Shown here piece by piece: positions 36,691 through 46,688 of a stretch of 64,000 bases of DNA (the stretch's first letter is position 1; each line of letters opens with the position of its first letter). A model generated the notes under the pieces. The model saw only the letters and a program-made list of their open reading frames with translations, was not told where the DNA came from and did not search any database. The position numbers and the translations under genes are program-made. This DNA is from Terriglobia bacterium (GTDB taxonomy: Bacteria; Acidobacteriota; Terriglobia; Terriglobales; Acidobacteriaceae): assembly GCA_020073665.1 (NCBI GenBank), contig JAIQEU010000011.1, forward strand, positions 62,001 to 126,000, given 5' to 3'.

Positions 36691-36805
36691 GCCGGCGTCA
36701 CGGAGAGCAGGTTCTTCGTGGACTCAACGCCCACTCAGAATGCCAATTTTATTGGCAGTGGAAACAATACTGCATCAGAGGCAGGCAGGGCCAACTTCGG
36801 CGTTC

Positions 36806-38710
36806 TCAGAGAATCACCCGTTCATCCCCCACCCGCCGTGTCACATGCTCCCGGTCCAGATACTCAAGCAAGGGAATGGCGTACTTGCGGCTCACCCCGG
36901 TCAGTTCCTTGAAGGCGGCCACGTCGATCTTCGGCGATTTCGCTTTGTGCGCCTGCAGGCGCTGGCGCAGCTCCGCGAGCGCGTCGGAGTGAAACACCAG
37001 GTCATCGGATAATTTCACCAAAATTTTATCGCGCAGCAGCAGAGTGACAATTTTCTGGGCGCGCACCCGGTCCACTTTCAACCCCGCCAGCACTTCCTTG
37101 AGCGCCGGCACTTTCAATCCGGCCGACGCAAAGGCGGTTTCAATCATCTTTTTCGATTCCGCTTCTTCGTCGCGCAGCACCACGCCGCGTCCCGCTGCCC
37201 GCACCTGGTCGCCCGCGACTTCGATCTGCTGGTCGCGTACCAGCGCCTCCAGAATGACGGCAAACACTTGTGGGCTCAAGTCGAGCCGCTCGCGCAGAGC
37301 TTCGCGGCTGATACCCGCCACCAGCGGGTTGTAATTGTGAAACGCTTTCACCGCGACGACGGCCTCCGAAGCCATGCTGGAGAAAGCTGCGGCCGAGAGG
37401 TAGTGGCCGTTGGTGCGAACCACCGCTGACTTGGCCAGCAGCGACGCAGCTATGGACTGCACCCGCTCCAGCGTCCAACCGGTTTCCGCCACGGCGGCTT
37501 CAATCGCCAGGCCGGCCGTTCCCCGGCGCGCGATGCGTGCCAGCAGAATCTCCTCGGGCGAGCCCTTGTCCATTTTCTCCAGGAATAGGATCTTGTCCTC
37601 GGTACGGATTTTGTTTTCCAGCGGCGCGGCGTCCAGCACCACGCCCCCGCCGATGGTCACCACCGGCGAGAACTGGCGGATGATGAAGCGGTCCCCGGGC
37701 AGCAGCAGAGTGGTCTCGGCCAGGCGCAGCTGGGCCAGCGACGTCTGTCCCGGCGCGATCTGCTTCTGTCCGTACAACACCACTTCGGCGACAGTCTCCG
37801 AGGTGTAGCTGTGCAGGTGGACACGCGAGCGGTCCTTGAGCGCCTTAGCTGAAGCCAGAAGCGAGAGCGTGACGTCAGCGCGCCAGGTGGCGTGAAAAGT
37901 GGAATGCGGCGCCAGGGTCATGCCGCGCTGCAAGTCTTCGGTGGCGATGCCCGCCAGGTTCAACGCCGTACGCTGCCCGGCGATGGCCTCGTTGGCGGTT
38001 TCGCCGTGTACCTGCACGCCGCGCACCCTTACCCGCTGACCTTTTGGAAAGACCTCCAGCTCATCGTCCCTACGTATGGCGCCCGAAACCAGGGTGCCGG
38101 TCACTACCGTGCCGAAGCCTTTCATGCTGAACACACGGTCGATAGGAAGGCGCGCCAGCGTCTTGGCGTCTTTTGGCTCGATCGTGCTGGCCGCGTCTAC
38201 CAGCGCCTGGGTAAGGTGATCCAGTCCAGCCCCGGTCATGGCGCTCACCGGGATAATCCGCGCTTTGCGGCCGGCCAGAAAGGATCCGCGCAGAAACTCT
38301 TCCACTTCCATCCGCACCACGCTCAGGGTTTCGCGGTCCACCATGTCCGCTTTGGTAAGCACCACGATGCCGCGGCGCACCGCCAGCAGTTGGCAGATAT
38401 CCAGGTGCTCGCGAGTTTGCGGCTTGATGCCTTCGTCGGCGGCAATCACCAGCAGTACCAGGTCGATGCCGCCCACACCCGCCAGCATGTTGCGGATGAA
38501 GCGCTCGTGCCCGGGCACATCCACAAAGCCCAGGCGAAGGATTTCGCCGTTGGGGCCGGGCAGGTCGCGGTGCGCGAAGCCAAGGTCGATGGTGATGCCG
38601 CGGCGTTTTTCTTCTTCCAGGCGGTCGGCGTCAATGCCGGTCAGCGCTTTCACCAGGGCGGTCTTGCCGTGGTCAATGTGTCCCGCGGTGCCAACGATGA
38701 CGGACTTCAT
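36806..38710 (-). CDS. selB: Selenocysteine-specific elongation factor SelB
   Basis: A 634-residue translation factor delivering selenocysteinyl-tRNA to UGA codons. The GTPase domain has GHIDHGKT near residue 10, [13 protein letters not shown] and TKADMVD. Domains 2-3 and the C-terminal winged-helix repeats (about 370-634; [35 protein letters not shown] at the end) are present. The ATG at 38710 has TATCAT 9 nt upstream and no Shine-Dalgarno. The longer open frame to 38800 contains a hairpin and is probably not coding. selA, selC and selD are not in the window. Confidence 0.93.
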   Translation of the reverse strand: MKSVIVGTAGHIDHGKTALVKALTGIDADRLEEEKRRGITIDLGFAHRDLPGPNGEILRLGFVDVPGHERFIRNMLAGVGGIDLVLLVIAADEGIKPQTREHLDICQLLAVRRGIVVLTKADMVDRETLSVVRMEVEEFLRGSFLAGRKARIIPVSAMTGAGLDHLTQALVDAASTIEPKDAKTLARLPIDRVFSMKGFGTVVTGTLVSGAIRRDDELEVFPKGQRVRVRGVQVHGETANEAIAGQRTALNLAGIATEDLQRGMTLAPHSTFHATWRADVTLSLLASAKALKDRSRVHLHSYTSETVAEVVLYGQKQIAPGQTSLAQLRLAETTLLLPGDRFIIRQFSPVVTIGGGVVLDAAPLENKIRTEDKILFLEKMDKGSPEEILLARIARRGTAGLAIEAAVAETGWTLERVQSIAASLLAKSAVVRTNGHYLSAAAFSSMASEAVVAVKAFHNYNPLVAGISREALRERLDLSPQVFAVILEALVRDQQIEVAGDQVRAAGRGVVLRDEEAESKKMIETAFASAGLKVPALKEVLAGLKVDRVRAQKIVTLLLRDKILVKLSDDLVFHSDALAELRQRLQAHKAKSPKIDVAAFKELTGVSRKYAIPLLEYLDREHVTRRVGDERVIL

Positions 38711-38719
38711 TCGCGGGTA

Positions 38720-38725
38720 ATGATA
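38720..38725 (-). promoter_or_regulatory. Probable -10 of selB
   Basis: TATCAT on the minus strand (38725 to 38720), 9 nt before the selB ATG. With the usual distance to the start point the mRNA would begin at or near the start codon. Confidence 0.4.
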
Positions 38726-38743
38726 TCGAATTGGGATTCCGCC

Positions 38744-38764
38744 GGCGCCGAAGACTTCGGCGCC
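38744..38764. repeat. Strong palindrome upstream of selB
   Basis: GGCGCCGAAG and CTTCGGCGCC form a 10 bp stem around a single A. It lies 34 bp upstream of the selB ATG, near the expected -35. If transcription starts further upstream it would be a leader hairpin; otherwise it could be an operator. Confidence 0.6.
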
Positions 38765-39282
38765 CGATGTAGGCAGGTCGGTGGCCAGTGCGGATTTCAT
38801 GACAGGACACTCCGCTCACTAAACAGTGAAGACGTTCGAAGGCGGCGTTTTCCTAACAATGGGGTGTCTAGGGAGGGCTGTGGGCTGCGGATTTCCGGGA
38901 ATCTCAATCTGAGGGGCCTGTGGAAATCTCAGCTTCGGGAAGCGCTTTGTTATAGCTTATAGATAATATCTTCGTACGGTTCGATCTGAGCGATCGCATG
39001 ACGGCGGAGGATGTTTGGCATGCCCGTGCCCTCGAAGTGAGTCTGCAGGTCACCCTGACGCATTCTAGTGGCATCCCAGGCGCAGATCCAACCGCATTCG
39101 GCCCGCGATTCCGGCGGTGACGCTATGTTTTATCAATAACTTAAAGATAAGTACATGAAAACAATGAGCGATTTGGGTGCAATTTCAGAAGCCGGGCTGG
39201 GCTCGGGTCAGCGGCCTGCCCGGCCGCATTCTGCCCTTACCAGCGCCCCCGCGAAATGCGACAATAGAGCTTCCGAGCCCCT

Positions 39283-41610
39283 ATGAACCTGTCGCCCGCC
39301 CTTGCCATTACCCCGGAAGTCGTGCAGGAGCACGGCCTCACTCCCGAAGAGTACGAGAAGGTCAAGCAGCTTCTTGGCGGCCGCGAGCCTACCCTCACCG
39401 AACTGGGGATCTTCAGCGTGATGTGGAGCGAGCACTGTTCCTACAAGTCATCGCGTGTGCACTTGAAACGACTGCCTACGCGCAGCCGCTTGGTGGTGCA
39501 GGGCCCGGGCGAAAACGCGGGCATCATCGACATCGGCGACGGCTGGGCTTGCGCCTTCAAGATCGAATCCCATAATCATCCGTCATTCATCGAGCCCTTT
39601 CAGGGAGCGGCCACCGGCGTAGGCGGCATCCTGCGTGACATTTTCACCATGGGCGCCCGCCCAGTCGCAGTCATGGACTCGCTGCGCTTCGGGCCGATTA
39701 CTCCGGCCAAGGCCGCGGGCGAGGGAGCCCGCGCCACACCCGCCGAGCTCCACAAGAACCACTCGGTGCTCGAAGGCGTGGTCAGCGGAATCGCTTCTTA
39801 TGGCAACTGCTTCGGCGTGCCCAACCTGGGTGGCGAAACCAAGTTCGAGCCCTGCTATTCCGGCAACCCGCTGGTAAATGCGTTTGCCCTCGGCCTGGTG
39901 CGGCGCGACCAGATCTTTTATGCCAAGGCGTCGGGCGAAGGCAACCCTGTGATCTATGTGGGCTCGAAAACCGGGCGCGATGGCATTCACGGCGCCACTA
40001 TGGCCAGTGAAGAATTCAGCGAGGCCTCCGAAGCCAAGCGTCCCAACGTGCAGGTAGGCGATCCCTTCCTGGAAAAGCTGCTGCTCGAGGCTTGCCTGGA
40101 AGCCATGCAGACCGGCGCCATTGTTGGCATCCAGGACATGGGTGCGGCGGGATTGACCTGTTCCACCTGCGAGATGGGCGGACGCGGCCACGTCGGCATC
40201 GAGATTGAACTGGATCGCGTTCCGCAACGCGAGACTGGCATGACGCCTTACGAGATCATGCTCAGCGAATCGCAGGAGCGCATGCTGCTGGTGGCGCAAA
40301 AGGGCCGCGAAGACGAAGTCTTCCGCGTGTTCCAGAAGTGGGGCCTCGACGCCGTAGACGTAGGACGCGTCACCACCGACGGCAAGATGCGCGTCCTTGA
40401 ACACGGCAAAGTGGTCGCTGAAATTCCGAACGAAGCACTCACCGACGACGCGCCTGTCTACAAGCGTCCGCTGCAACGCTGGGAGCCGCCGATTCCGCGC
40501 GAGAAGCCTGACGGCATCAAGCTCGCGGGGCCGGGTGATCTCACCGAGAATCTGAAGCGCCTGCTGGCCAGTCCGAACATCTGCGGCAAGCGCTGGGTGT
40601 GGCAGCAGTACGACTCCATGGTCCAGACCAATACCGTGGAAGGGCCGGGCGCCGGAGATGCCGGCGTGATCCGCATCAAGGGCTCGCAACGCGGCCTGGC
40701 GATGGCGCTCGATGGCAACGGGCGCTGGTGCTATCTCGATCCGCGGCTGGGCGCGATGCATGCCGTGGCGGAAGCCGCGCGTAACGTGGCCTGCGCGGGC
40801 GCAACTCCGGTGGGCGCCACCAACTGCCTGAACTTCGGCAATCCGGAAAAACCGTACATCATGTGGCAGTTCTCGCAGGTGGTCGACGGCATGACCCGGG
40901 CCTGCGAAGAACTGGAAGTGCCGATTACCGGTGGTAATGTCAGCTTCTACAACGAGACGCTGGGCGAGGGCATTTATCCCACGCCGGTCGTAGGCATTGT
41001 GGGGATTCTTGAGGACGTGCACCAGGCCACGCAGCCGCACTTCCGCCAGGCGGGACGCACGGTCGTGCTATTGCGCGCCGGCGAGCCAGGCGATATCACG
41101 GATGCTGAATCCGAATTTGGGTCGTCGGAGTACGCGAAAGAGGTTTTGGGTGCGGTGTGGGGTTACCCGCCGGAGTTGGAACTGGAGCGGGAAGCCGCGC
41201 TGCAGAAGGCGATCGTGGAGATGATCCAGACCGGGCTGGTGGAGTCGGCGCACGATTGCTCCGATGGCGGTCTGGCGGTGGCGTTGTCGGAAGCGGCCTT
41301 GCCGCAAGCCGTGGGCGTGAGAGTGAGCGTGGCTTCCCAGGGGCTGCCGCCTGAGTTCGCGCTGTTTGGCGAAGATGCCAGCCGCATCGTGATCTCCTGC
41401 GACCGCGACAAACTCTCCGGAATCCAACAAGTAGCGGTAAAATATGGGCTCTCGGCAGACGTAATCGGAGAGACAGTTCCCGAACAAGTGGAAATCAAGC
41501 TGGACGGCGGGGTGGTAGTGTCGGCTGCGGTTTCCGAGTTGCGGGAAGCATACGAGAGCGCGCTGGAGAAAGCATTGCGGACGGAGACCGAAGTAGTGGC
41601 GGCGGACTAG
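39283..41610 (+). CDS. purL: Phosphoribosylformylglycinamidine synthase subunit PurL
   Basis: A 775-residue ATP-dependent enzyme of purine synthesis. The small-subunit-dependent form is recognised by its length and by [20 protein letters not shown] near residue 47, [37 protein letters not shown], and [15 protein letters not shown], with the second AIRS-like half after residue 430 ([19 protein letters not shown]). Partner subunits PurS and PurQ are not in the window. purF follows 69 bp downstream. Confidence 0.97.
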   Translation: MNLSPALAITPEVVQEHGLTPEEYEKVKQLLGGREPTLTELGIFSVMWSEHCSYKSSRVHLKRLPTRSRLVVQGPGENAGIIDIGDGWACAFKIESHNHPSFIEPFQGAATGVGGILRDIFTMGARPVAVMDSLRFGPITPAKAAGEGARATPAELHKNHSVLEGVVSGIASYGNCFGVPNLGGETKFEPCYSGNPLVNAFALGLVRRDQIFYAKASGEGNPVIYVGSKTGRDGIHGATMASEEFSEASEAKRPNVQVGDPFLEKLLLEACLEAMQTGAIVGIQDMGAAGLTCSTCEMGGRGHVGIEIELDRVPQRETGMTPYEIMLSESQERMLLVAQKGREDEVFRVFQKWGLDAVDVGRVTTDGKMRVLEHGKVVAEIPNEALTDDAPVYKRPLQRWEPPIPREKPDGIKLAGPGDLTENLKRLLASPNICGKRWVWQQYDSMVQTNTVEGPGAGDAGVIRIKGSQRGLAMALDGNGRWCYLDPRLGAMHAVAEAARNVACAGATPVGATNCLNFGNPEKPYIMWQFSQVVDGMTRACEELEVPITGGNVSFYNETLGEGIYPTPVVGIVGILEDVHQATQPHFRQAGRTVVLLRAGEPGDITDAESEFGSSEYAKEVLGAVWGYPPELELEREAALQKAIVEMIQTGLVESAHDCSDGGLAVALSEAALPQAVGVRVSVASQGLPPEFALFGEDASRIVISCDRDKLSGIQQVAVKYGLSADVIGETVPEQVEIKLDGGVVVSAAVSELREAYESALEKALRTETEVVAAD

Positions 41611-41651
41611 TGCAAAACCGGACGGCCGAGTCGCCCCTTCCCACACGAGTT

Positions 41652-41682
41652 TGGCTGAATGCTGAGTGCTGGGTGCTGAATG
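41652..41682. repeat. Word-repeat element carrying the purF start
   Basis: Tandem variants of GCTGAATGCTGAGTGCTGGG run up to and include the ATG of purF at 41680. Same general type as the other word-repeat elements. Confidence 0.5.
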
Positions 41683-43110
41683 CTTCCTTTCGACAAATTT
41701 CGTGAAGAGTGCGGAGTGGTAGCCATCTACGCGCATTCCGAGGCGGAGAAGCTCGCCTACCTGGGGCTGCATGCCTTGCAGCATCGTGGACAGGAGTCGG
41801 CGGGCATCGTCACCTCTGACGGTATGACTCTGCACGTGCACAAAGCCATGGGGCTGGTGGCGGATATTTTTGTGGAAGACGTTCTCGCCAAATTGCGCGG
41901 CACGCTGGCCATAGGACACACGCGCTACTCGACTGCGGGTGATTCGGCGCTGCTGAACGCTCAGCCCATCCTGGTGCAATCGAACAAAGGCGCGATGGCG
42001 CTGGCGCACAACGGCAACCTGGTGAATGCGCCGGAGCTCCGTCACCGGCTGGAGAGCCACGGTTCCATCTTCCAGACCAACAGCGACACCGAGGTGATCG
42101 TTCATCTGATAGCGCTCTCCAAAGAGCAGACACTGCCCGAAGCAATGGCCGACGCGCTGCGCCGGGTGGAGGGTGCGTTCTCGCTGGTCATGATCTCCCC
42201 TGACCGGATTTTCGCGGCGCGCGATCCCCGCGGCTTCCGCCCGCTCGCTATGGGAAGGATTCCCGCGCAGTCGGGAGAAAAACGCGACACCTATGTCTTC
42301 GCGTCGGAAACTTGCGCCTTCGACCTGATTGGCGCGACCTTCGAGCGCGATGTGAAGCCCGGAGAACTGGTAGTAGTGGGGCCGGAAGGCATCACTTCCC
42401 GTTTCTACGCCACGCCCAACGCGCAATCGAGCTGCATCTTCGAACATGTGTATTTCTCGCGTCCTGACAGCCAGGTGTTTGGACGGGCGGTTCAGCAGAG
42501 CCGCGAGGAGTTGGGGCGGCAACTGGCGCGGGAAGCCCCGGTCGAAGCCGATATCGTGGTACCGGTTCCGGACTCCGGCGTGACCGCGGCCATGGGCTAC
42601 TCGGCGGAGAGCGGAGTCCCGTTTCGCTTCGGACTCATTCGCAATCACTACGTGGGGCGGACGTTCATCGAACCGCGACAGACCGTACGCGACTTTGGCG
42701 TCAAGCTCAAGCTCAACCCGGTGCGCAGCCTGCTCGAAGGCAAGCGCGTGGTCCTGATTGACGATTCCATTGTGCGCGGCACCACCAGCCGCAAGATCGT
42801 GCGCATGATCCGCAACGCGGGCGCGAAAGAAGTCCACATGCGCATTTCCTGTCCGCCGACTATCTCGCCCTGCTTTTACGGCGTGGATACGCCTTCGAAA
42901 AGAGAGTTGATCGCCGCCAACAAGTCGGTGGAGGAGATCCGGGAATTCATCGGAGCCGACTCGCTGGCCTACCTTTCCCTCGAAGGATTGAAAACTGCCT
43001 GCGGCGAAGGCGAGAAAACCACCTACTGCACCGCCTGCTACACCGGCATGTATCCCACCAACTGGGTCGACGTCGAAGAGATCCAACCAGCAACGGTCAG
43101 CAAGCGGTAG
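41680..43110 (+). CDS. purF: Amidophosphoribosyltransferase PurF
   Basis: A 476-residue enzyme that starts purine synthesis from PRPP and glutamine. The first ten residues MLPFDKFREE form a propeptide before the nucleophile Cys11 in CGVVAIYAHSEAEK. The glutaminase domain continues to about 240, then the phosphoribosyltransferase domain with VVLIDDSIVRGTTSRKIV. Cysteines in ISCPPT and YCTACYTGMYP indicate the 4Fe-4S cluster of the Bacillus-type enzyme. It is likely cotranscribed with purL. Confidence 0.97.
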   Translation: MLPFDKFREECGVVAIYAHSEAEKLAYLGLHALQHRGQESAGIVTSDGMTLHVHKAMGLVADIFVEDVLAKLRGTLAIGHTRYSTAGDSALLNAQPILVQSNKGAMALAHNGNLVNAPELRHRLESHGSIFQTNSDTEVIVHLIALSKEQTLPEAMADALRRVEGAFSLVMISPDRIFAARDPRGFRPLAMGRIPAQSGEKRDTYVFASETCAFDLIGATFERDVKPGELVVVGPEGITSRFYATPNAQSSCIFEHVYFSRPDSQVFGRAVQQSREELGRQLAREAPVEADIVVPVPDSGVTAAMGYSAESGVPFRFGLIRNHYVGRTFIEPRQTVRDFGVKLKLNPVRSLLEGKRVVLIDDSIVRGTTSRKIVRMIRNAGAKEVHMRISCPPTISPCFYGVDTPSKRELIAANKSVEEIREFIGADSLAYLSLEGLKTACGEGEKTTYCTACYTGMYPTNWVDVEEIQPATVSKR

Positions 43111-43406
43111 CCGGTTGCCCGCAGACTCCGTTTCTGAAGCTCAACCCCTTCCGCAATGCGCAGGCAAACCGCCGCGGCAAATTCAAAGAATTGATTGTCC
43201 GCATCAAACAAGCGTCACATGCCAGTCCATGGCACTTCTGTTTTCATGCACTTACGTAAATCGATCCCGTTTATGTCGCCGATAAATTGTTTCGATTTCC
43301 ATTTCTGAGTGCAGTCGTTTATCAGTAGATTGAGTTTCGGGGTTCAGACCTGGTCGCCGGTGGGATCAACGGCGCGTCAACAACCTTGGAGCCAGGAGTG
43401 AACCGA

Positions 43407-43649
43407 ATGGCACAACAGGACAAAAAAAAATGGCGCAAATCGGGCAATCAAGGTATTAACGAGCGCGACCTCAACCAGGTGATGGATATCCTGCTGACAT
43501 TGGATCGGACAGTGCTGGAGTTCTCCATGCGTATCTACAACGTCTCCCGGCGCGACCGGTTCATCATGCGCGAACAAAACCAGCGCCTGCACGATGCGGT
43601 AAGAGACTACCTACCCCGACTCGCAGTGGCGGCTCGAAGCCCGTTGTAG
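43407..43649 (+). CDS. Small charged protein of unknown function
   Basis: An 80-residue protein rich in Arg, Lys and Asp. AGGAG at 43394-43398 precedes the ATG at 43407. The N-terminus MAQQDKKKWRKSGNQG is encoded by a run of nine A residues (43422-43430). A heptad-like segment LNQVMDILLTLDRTVLEFSMRIYNV follows, suggesting a short coiled coil. No known family is recognised. It is isolated, with about 296 bp of apparently empty sequence upstream. Confidence 0.6.
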   Translation: MAQQDKKKWRKSGNQGINERDLNQVMDILLTLDRTVLEFSMRIYNVSRRDRFIMREQNQRLHDAVRDYLPRLAVAARSPL

Positions 43650-43788
43650 ACTCCCAAGTATTTTGGGCGCAGCAGGTGAGCATCGCCTTGAGTCCAGGAG
43701 CGCCACCTGGGAGATTGCTTCCTTTCTTGGCGGTGCACCTCTGATGACAAGGATGTCCGGGCTCTTCAAGCGAGAAGCCTCCCCACAT

Positions 43789-43820
43789 GAAAAAGCCCGG
43801 AGCCGTGGGGCCCCGGGCTG
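43789..43820 (-). terminator. Intrinsic terminator of the subtilisin-like protease gene
   Basis: On the minus strand AGCCCGG and CCGGGCT form a stem with a GC-rich loop, followed by TTTTTC. It lies about 20 bp after the stop at 43842. Confidence 0.75.
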
Positions 43821-43841
43821 GAGATGCGTGCTGGCAGCGGT

Positions 43842-46184
43842 CTATTGCTGGTACACGCGGAGGCGGTACTTGTCGGTTTGCGGCCCGGTTTCGCTGCCAT
43901 CGTCGTGCAGCTTGCCGTAAATGTTGAAGCCGCTCACCAGGATCGTCCAGTTGCCCGCTTTCGGACTGTTGACGGTTGCGGTCTCGCGGCCATTGAGCGT
44001 GGCGCCGTCGAGGATCAGGTTGCCGTCCGGGTCCACCACCAGCAGATCCAGATCGTTCGTGGGATAGTGGCTCCAGTCGTTGTTCCATGTAAGCTCGAAC
44101 GTGACCAGGTTCAGACCGGATGGCACGGTGTACGGAACGGTCTGCAGGTCACCCTCGTTGATGTTGCTGTACTGGCTGAACGCCGCGCTGCCCTTCTTGG
44201 TTGCGGTGATGGTAAGGGCGGCGGAAATTCTGCCAGCGTTGGTCCAGTCTCCAACCAGCGCGACTCGCATGTAACCCGGCTCCGGGCCGTCGATGGAGAA
44301 CGAGCCGGGAGCATTCACGAAGGTGTTGATGGGATAATCGCCTTCGCCGTGGGCCGAGGTCTTGGCTTGGTGTACGGCGAGGATCAGGTCATCGCCGAAC
44401 AACTGGTTTTGCTGGTCGGGCGGCAGTTCAGGTTTCACCACCGTCAGAGTCACCTGAACGTTGCCGATGTCCTTGCCAATCTGAATCAGGAATTCCTTTC
44501 GCTGTCCGGGAACCATTTTGACGCCGAAGAAGTTCAGCGGGGTGCCGGGATCCAGCTTGTGCGTCACCAGGCCGAACTTCAGGATGTTGGCGGCAACGTC
44601 GCCAGACCACGCCGGGAAGGCGGGAAGCTTCCGTGCCACTTTGTGTTTCTGCAACAGGGTGAGCGCGTTGCCCACGTCGAGATAGCCGGTGCCCTGGTCG
44701 AGGCGATTCGACTTGTCGCCCAGCACGTTGGGATTGGCGCCCGCCACCAGCGCGTTGCGGACTTGCACCGCAGGCGTCTTGGGAGCAGCGTAGTTCAGCA
44801 GGGCAGCGGCTCCGGCCACGGCAGGAGCGGCAAAGGAAGTTCCGGCCACCAGCGAGATTCCGCCGTTCGCCCCTTCCACCAGGTTGAAGTAGCCCGCCGA
44901 GGTCACGTCCACTCCTCGGCGTCCGTCGGCCGTGGGGCCGCGGGAACTGAAGGTTGCGGTCTGGATGGTGTTGTTGGGACGAGCCAACAAGCCAAGTCCC
45001 ACGGCACACTGGCCCTCAATGCCAAAGAGGTCCCAGAAGATGCGTTCCTGGGCGGGGATATTTGCCGCCGCCGAGGAAATGGAGCCCAGGCCAGTCGCCG
45101 GGCTGCCCACGGTCAGCAGAGCAGGTCCGGCATTGCCGGCAGAAGTCGCCAGGGTGATGCCGGCGTCGATCATCTGCTGCGTGAGCAGGTCTTCGAGGTC
45201 ACGGCCAGCCGCCTCGGTGGGACCGCCCAGGCTCATGTTTACGACCTGGATGTTGAGCGAGTCGTACACGTAGGGATCATCCTCGGTGCCGGTGCCGGAA
45301 ACCGGAACTGACGGCATGCCAGCCAGGAAGTTCTTCTTGATGGTGATGATGCGGTCCATGGCAGCAATGATGCGATCGTCCGGCGCACCGCCACCGGTGG
45401 ACGGAAATACTTTCACCGCGTAGATACTGGCTCCGGGCGCGACCCCCACCATGGGGACGAGAGAGGTACCGTCACCATTGTCGAACACTGAGTCGGGAGC
45501 GTTGAGCTGCATCGATGGTACCAGGCAGCCGTCGTTGGAGAAGATGAAGCCGACGTGGGCCGCAATCATGGTGCCCACCCAGGTGCCATGGTCGCCATTG
45601 AGCGTGCTGGTGGCTGAGCCGACGGGGTCTTCGTCCGAGGGCACAAGGTTCTCACCGCCGATCACGGTGCCGGCAAGCGCGGGCACGACATCCGCATTGT
45701 TTGCCGTGCCGGTATCAATCACCGCCACGATGATGCCCTGGCCCAGATCGCCCGAGGCTTGCAGCGCCGTCGCGTTAATCAGCAGGTTGTTGAACAAGTA
45801 GTCGTTGGGCAGGGTCTTCGCATTGTTGATCAGGGTATTGGTGTCGAAGTTCCTTTGACCGAGCGACTGGAGGTTGACGACGCCTTTGCTGATGCCTTTC
45901 GGCGCACGCGGTGTGGGTGTGTACACCTCCACGGTCTTGCGAACCTTGAATTGCGGGTTCGCGTTCAAGGCGGCCATGGAACTGGTGGGGATGGTTGCGG
46001 AAACGGCGGTGACGTTCTGGAACTCATGATCGATTTTGCCGCCGAGGGCCTGAACTTTCTGCTTCAACTCCTGCCGCGAGCCGGTGGAACGAATGATGAC
46101 CCGCTGGCTACCGGCAAAGGCGGAGAGAGTAAAGAGGAGGAGTGACAATATAGAAAGAGACACACGAATAAAACGGGAATGCAT
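43842..46184 (-). CDS. Secreted subtilisin-like serine protease (S8)
   Basis: A 780-residue exported protease. The signal peptide is about 1-24. An I9-type inhibitor propeptide is plausible in 25-90 (RVIIRSTGSRQELKQKVQAL). The catalytic domain has Asp in VAVIDTGTANNAD, His in NGDHGTWVGTMIAAH and Ser in SLVAGTSFAAPAVAGAAALL, with the oxyanion Asn in TSAGNAGPALL. The C-terminal 250 residues (including DLDLLVVDPDGNLILDG) look like beta-sandwich domains. GGAGG precedes the ATG. It has an intrinsic terminator. Confidence 0.93.
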   Translation of the reverse strand: MHSRFIRVSLSILSLLLFTLSAFAGSQRVIIRSTGSRQELKQKVQALGGKIDHEFQNVTAVSATIPTSSMAALNANPQFKVRKTVEVYTPTPRAPKGISKGVVNLQSLGQRNFDTNTLINNAKTLPNDYLFNNLLINATALQASGDLGQGIIVAVIDTGTANNADVVPALAGTVIGGENLVPSDEDPVGSATSTLNGDHGTWVGTMIAAHVGFIFSNDGCLVPSMQLNAPDSVFDNGDGTSLVPMVGVAPGASIYAVKVFPSTGGGAPDDRIIAAMDRIITIKKNFLAGMPSVPVSGTGTEDDPYVYDSLNIQVVNMSLGGPTEAAGRDLEDLLTQQMIDAGITLATSAGNAGPALLTVGSPATGLGSISSAAANIPAQERIFWDLFGIEGQCAVGLGLLARPNNTIQTATFSSRGPTADGRRGVDVTSAGYFNLVEGANGGISLVAGTSFAAPAVAGAAALLNYAAPKTPAVQVRNALVAGANPNVLGDKSNRLDQGTGYLDVGNALTLLQKHKVARKLPAFPAWSGDVAANILKFGLVTHKLDPGTPLNFFGVKMVPGQRKEFLIQIGKDIGNVQVTLTVVKPELPPDQQNQLFGDDLILAVHQAKTSAHGEGDYPINTFVNAPGSFSIDGPEPGYMRVALVGDWTNAGRISAALTITATKKGSAAFSQYSNINEGDLQTVPYTVPSGLNLVTFELTWNNDWSHYPTNDLDLLVVDPDGNLILDGATLNGRETATVNSPKAGNWTILVSGFNIYGKLHDDGSETGPQTDKYRLRVYQQ

Positions 46185-46341
46185 GGAGCCTCCACAGACA
46201 GGGATTTCTACACTGCCATTCTAGGGCTGCGACGCGTCGTTATAACCGGTAACCGACGCTGCAAAGTGGCCGCCATGCCCATATTGGGAGGCAAAAGGTA
46301 ACTGGAGGAAAACAGCTAAATTGAGTGTGACTGTGCAAAGA

Positions 46342-46359
46342 GTTGCAGACATTTGCAAC
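46342..46359. promoter_or_regulatory. Palindrome GTTGCA-N6-TGCAAC
   Basis: A perfect 6 bp inverted repeat with a 6 bp centre, located between divergent genes. It could be an operator for either gene; the binding protein is unknown. Confidence 0.4.
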
Positions 46360-46545
46360 ATATCGCTTGCCGCAGGTGCGCAAGAGATTGCGTAGCGAGC
46401 GCGGCAGCAAGATCTGCATGAGTGTAGTTCCCGGCCCGGAGCCGGCCTGGTACTACTTCCCAAAGCTCGTCCAAGGTTCAGCGCCAGGCTCGCGCACCAA
46501 CTGCAAATATCTGCGTCTCAAGCGGTTGTGAGTAAAAGGACTCCA

Positions 46546-46574
46546 TTGACAGTGCCAGTACTATGACGCATAGT
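46546..46574 (+). promoter_or_regulatory. Probable promoter of secreted paralogue 1
   Basis: TTGACA (46546-46551), 17 bp spacer and CATAGT (46569-46574). The start point would be about 46582, giving a leader of about 107 nt with CAGGAGA before the ATG at 46689. Confidence 0.5.
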
Positions 46575-46688
46575 TATGGACGCTTTGTTGGGGTGCATTC
46601 AGCAACTGCGAGCACAGAATCCCCGAATTTCGTGCCGTGAGCACGTCAGATAGTTCTACCGTTTTCTCTAAACTCTCAGGAGAATTGC

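Larger units (their letters stand above)
38711..39282. other. Intergenic region between selB and purL
   Basis: About 570 bp with a palindrome at 38744-38764 and an A/T-rich part around 38950 and 39130. GACAAT (39260-39265), 17 nt before the purL ATG, could be its -10. No tRNA-Sec or other gene was recognised. Confidence 0.6.
46185..46688. other. Intergenic region between the protease and secreted paralogue 1
   Basis: About 500 bp. A palindrome GTTGCAGACATTTGCAAC occupies 46342-46359, and a promoter-like pair lies at 46546-46574. No gene was seen in the rest. Confidence 0.6.

Noticed and set aside
38711-38800. N-terminal extension of SelB from an upstream ATG
   Set aside because: The sequence there is a palindrome and the conserved GTPase start is at 38710. 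The family length fits without it.
38800-39282. tRNA-Sec gene near selB
   Set aside because: No cloverleaf with a TCA anticodon could be drawn in this region.
39583-41040. Long antisense open frames in purL
   Set aside because: They are shadows of a highly conserved gene with high GC in the third codon position and show no protein family features.
41068-43086. 672-residue antisense frame across the purL end and purF
   Set aside because: It spans two confident genes on the other strand and contains no recognisable motif.
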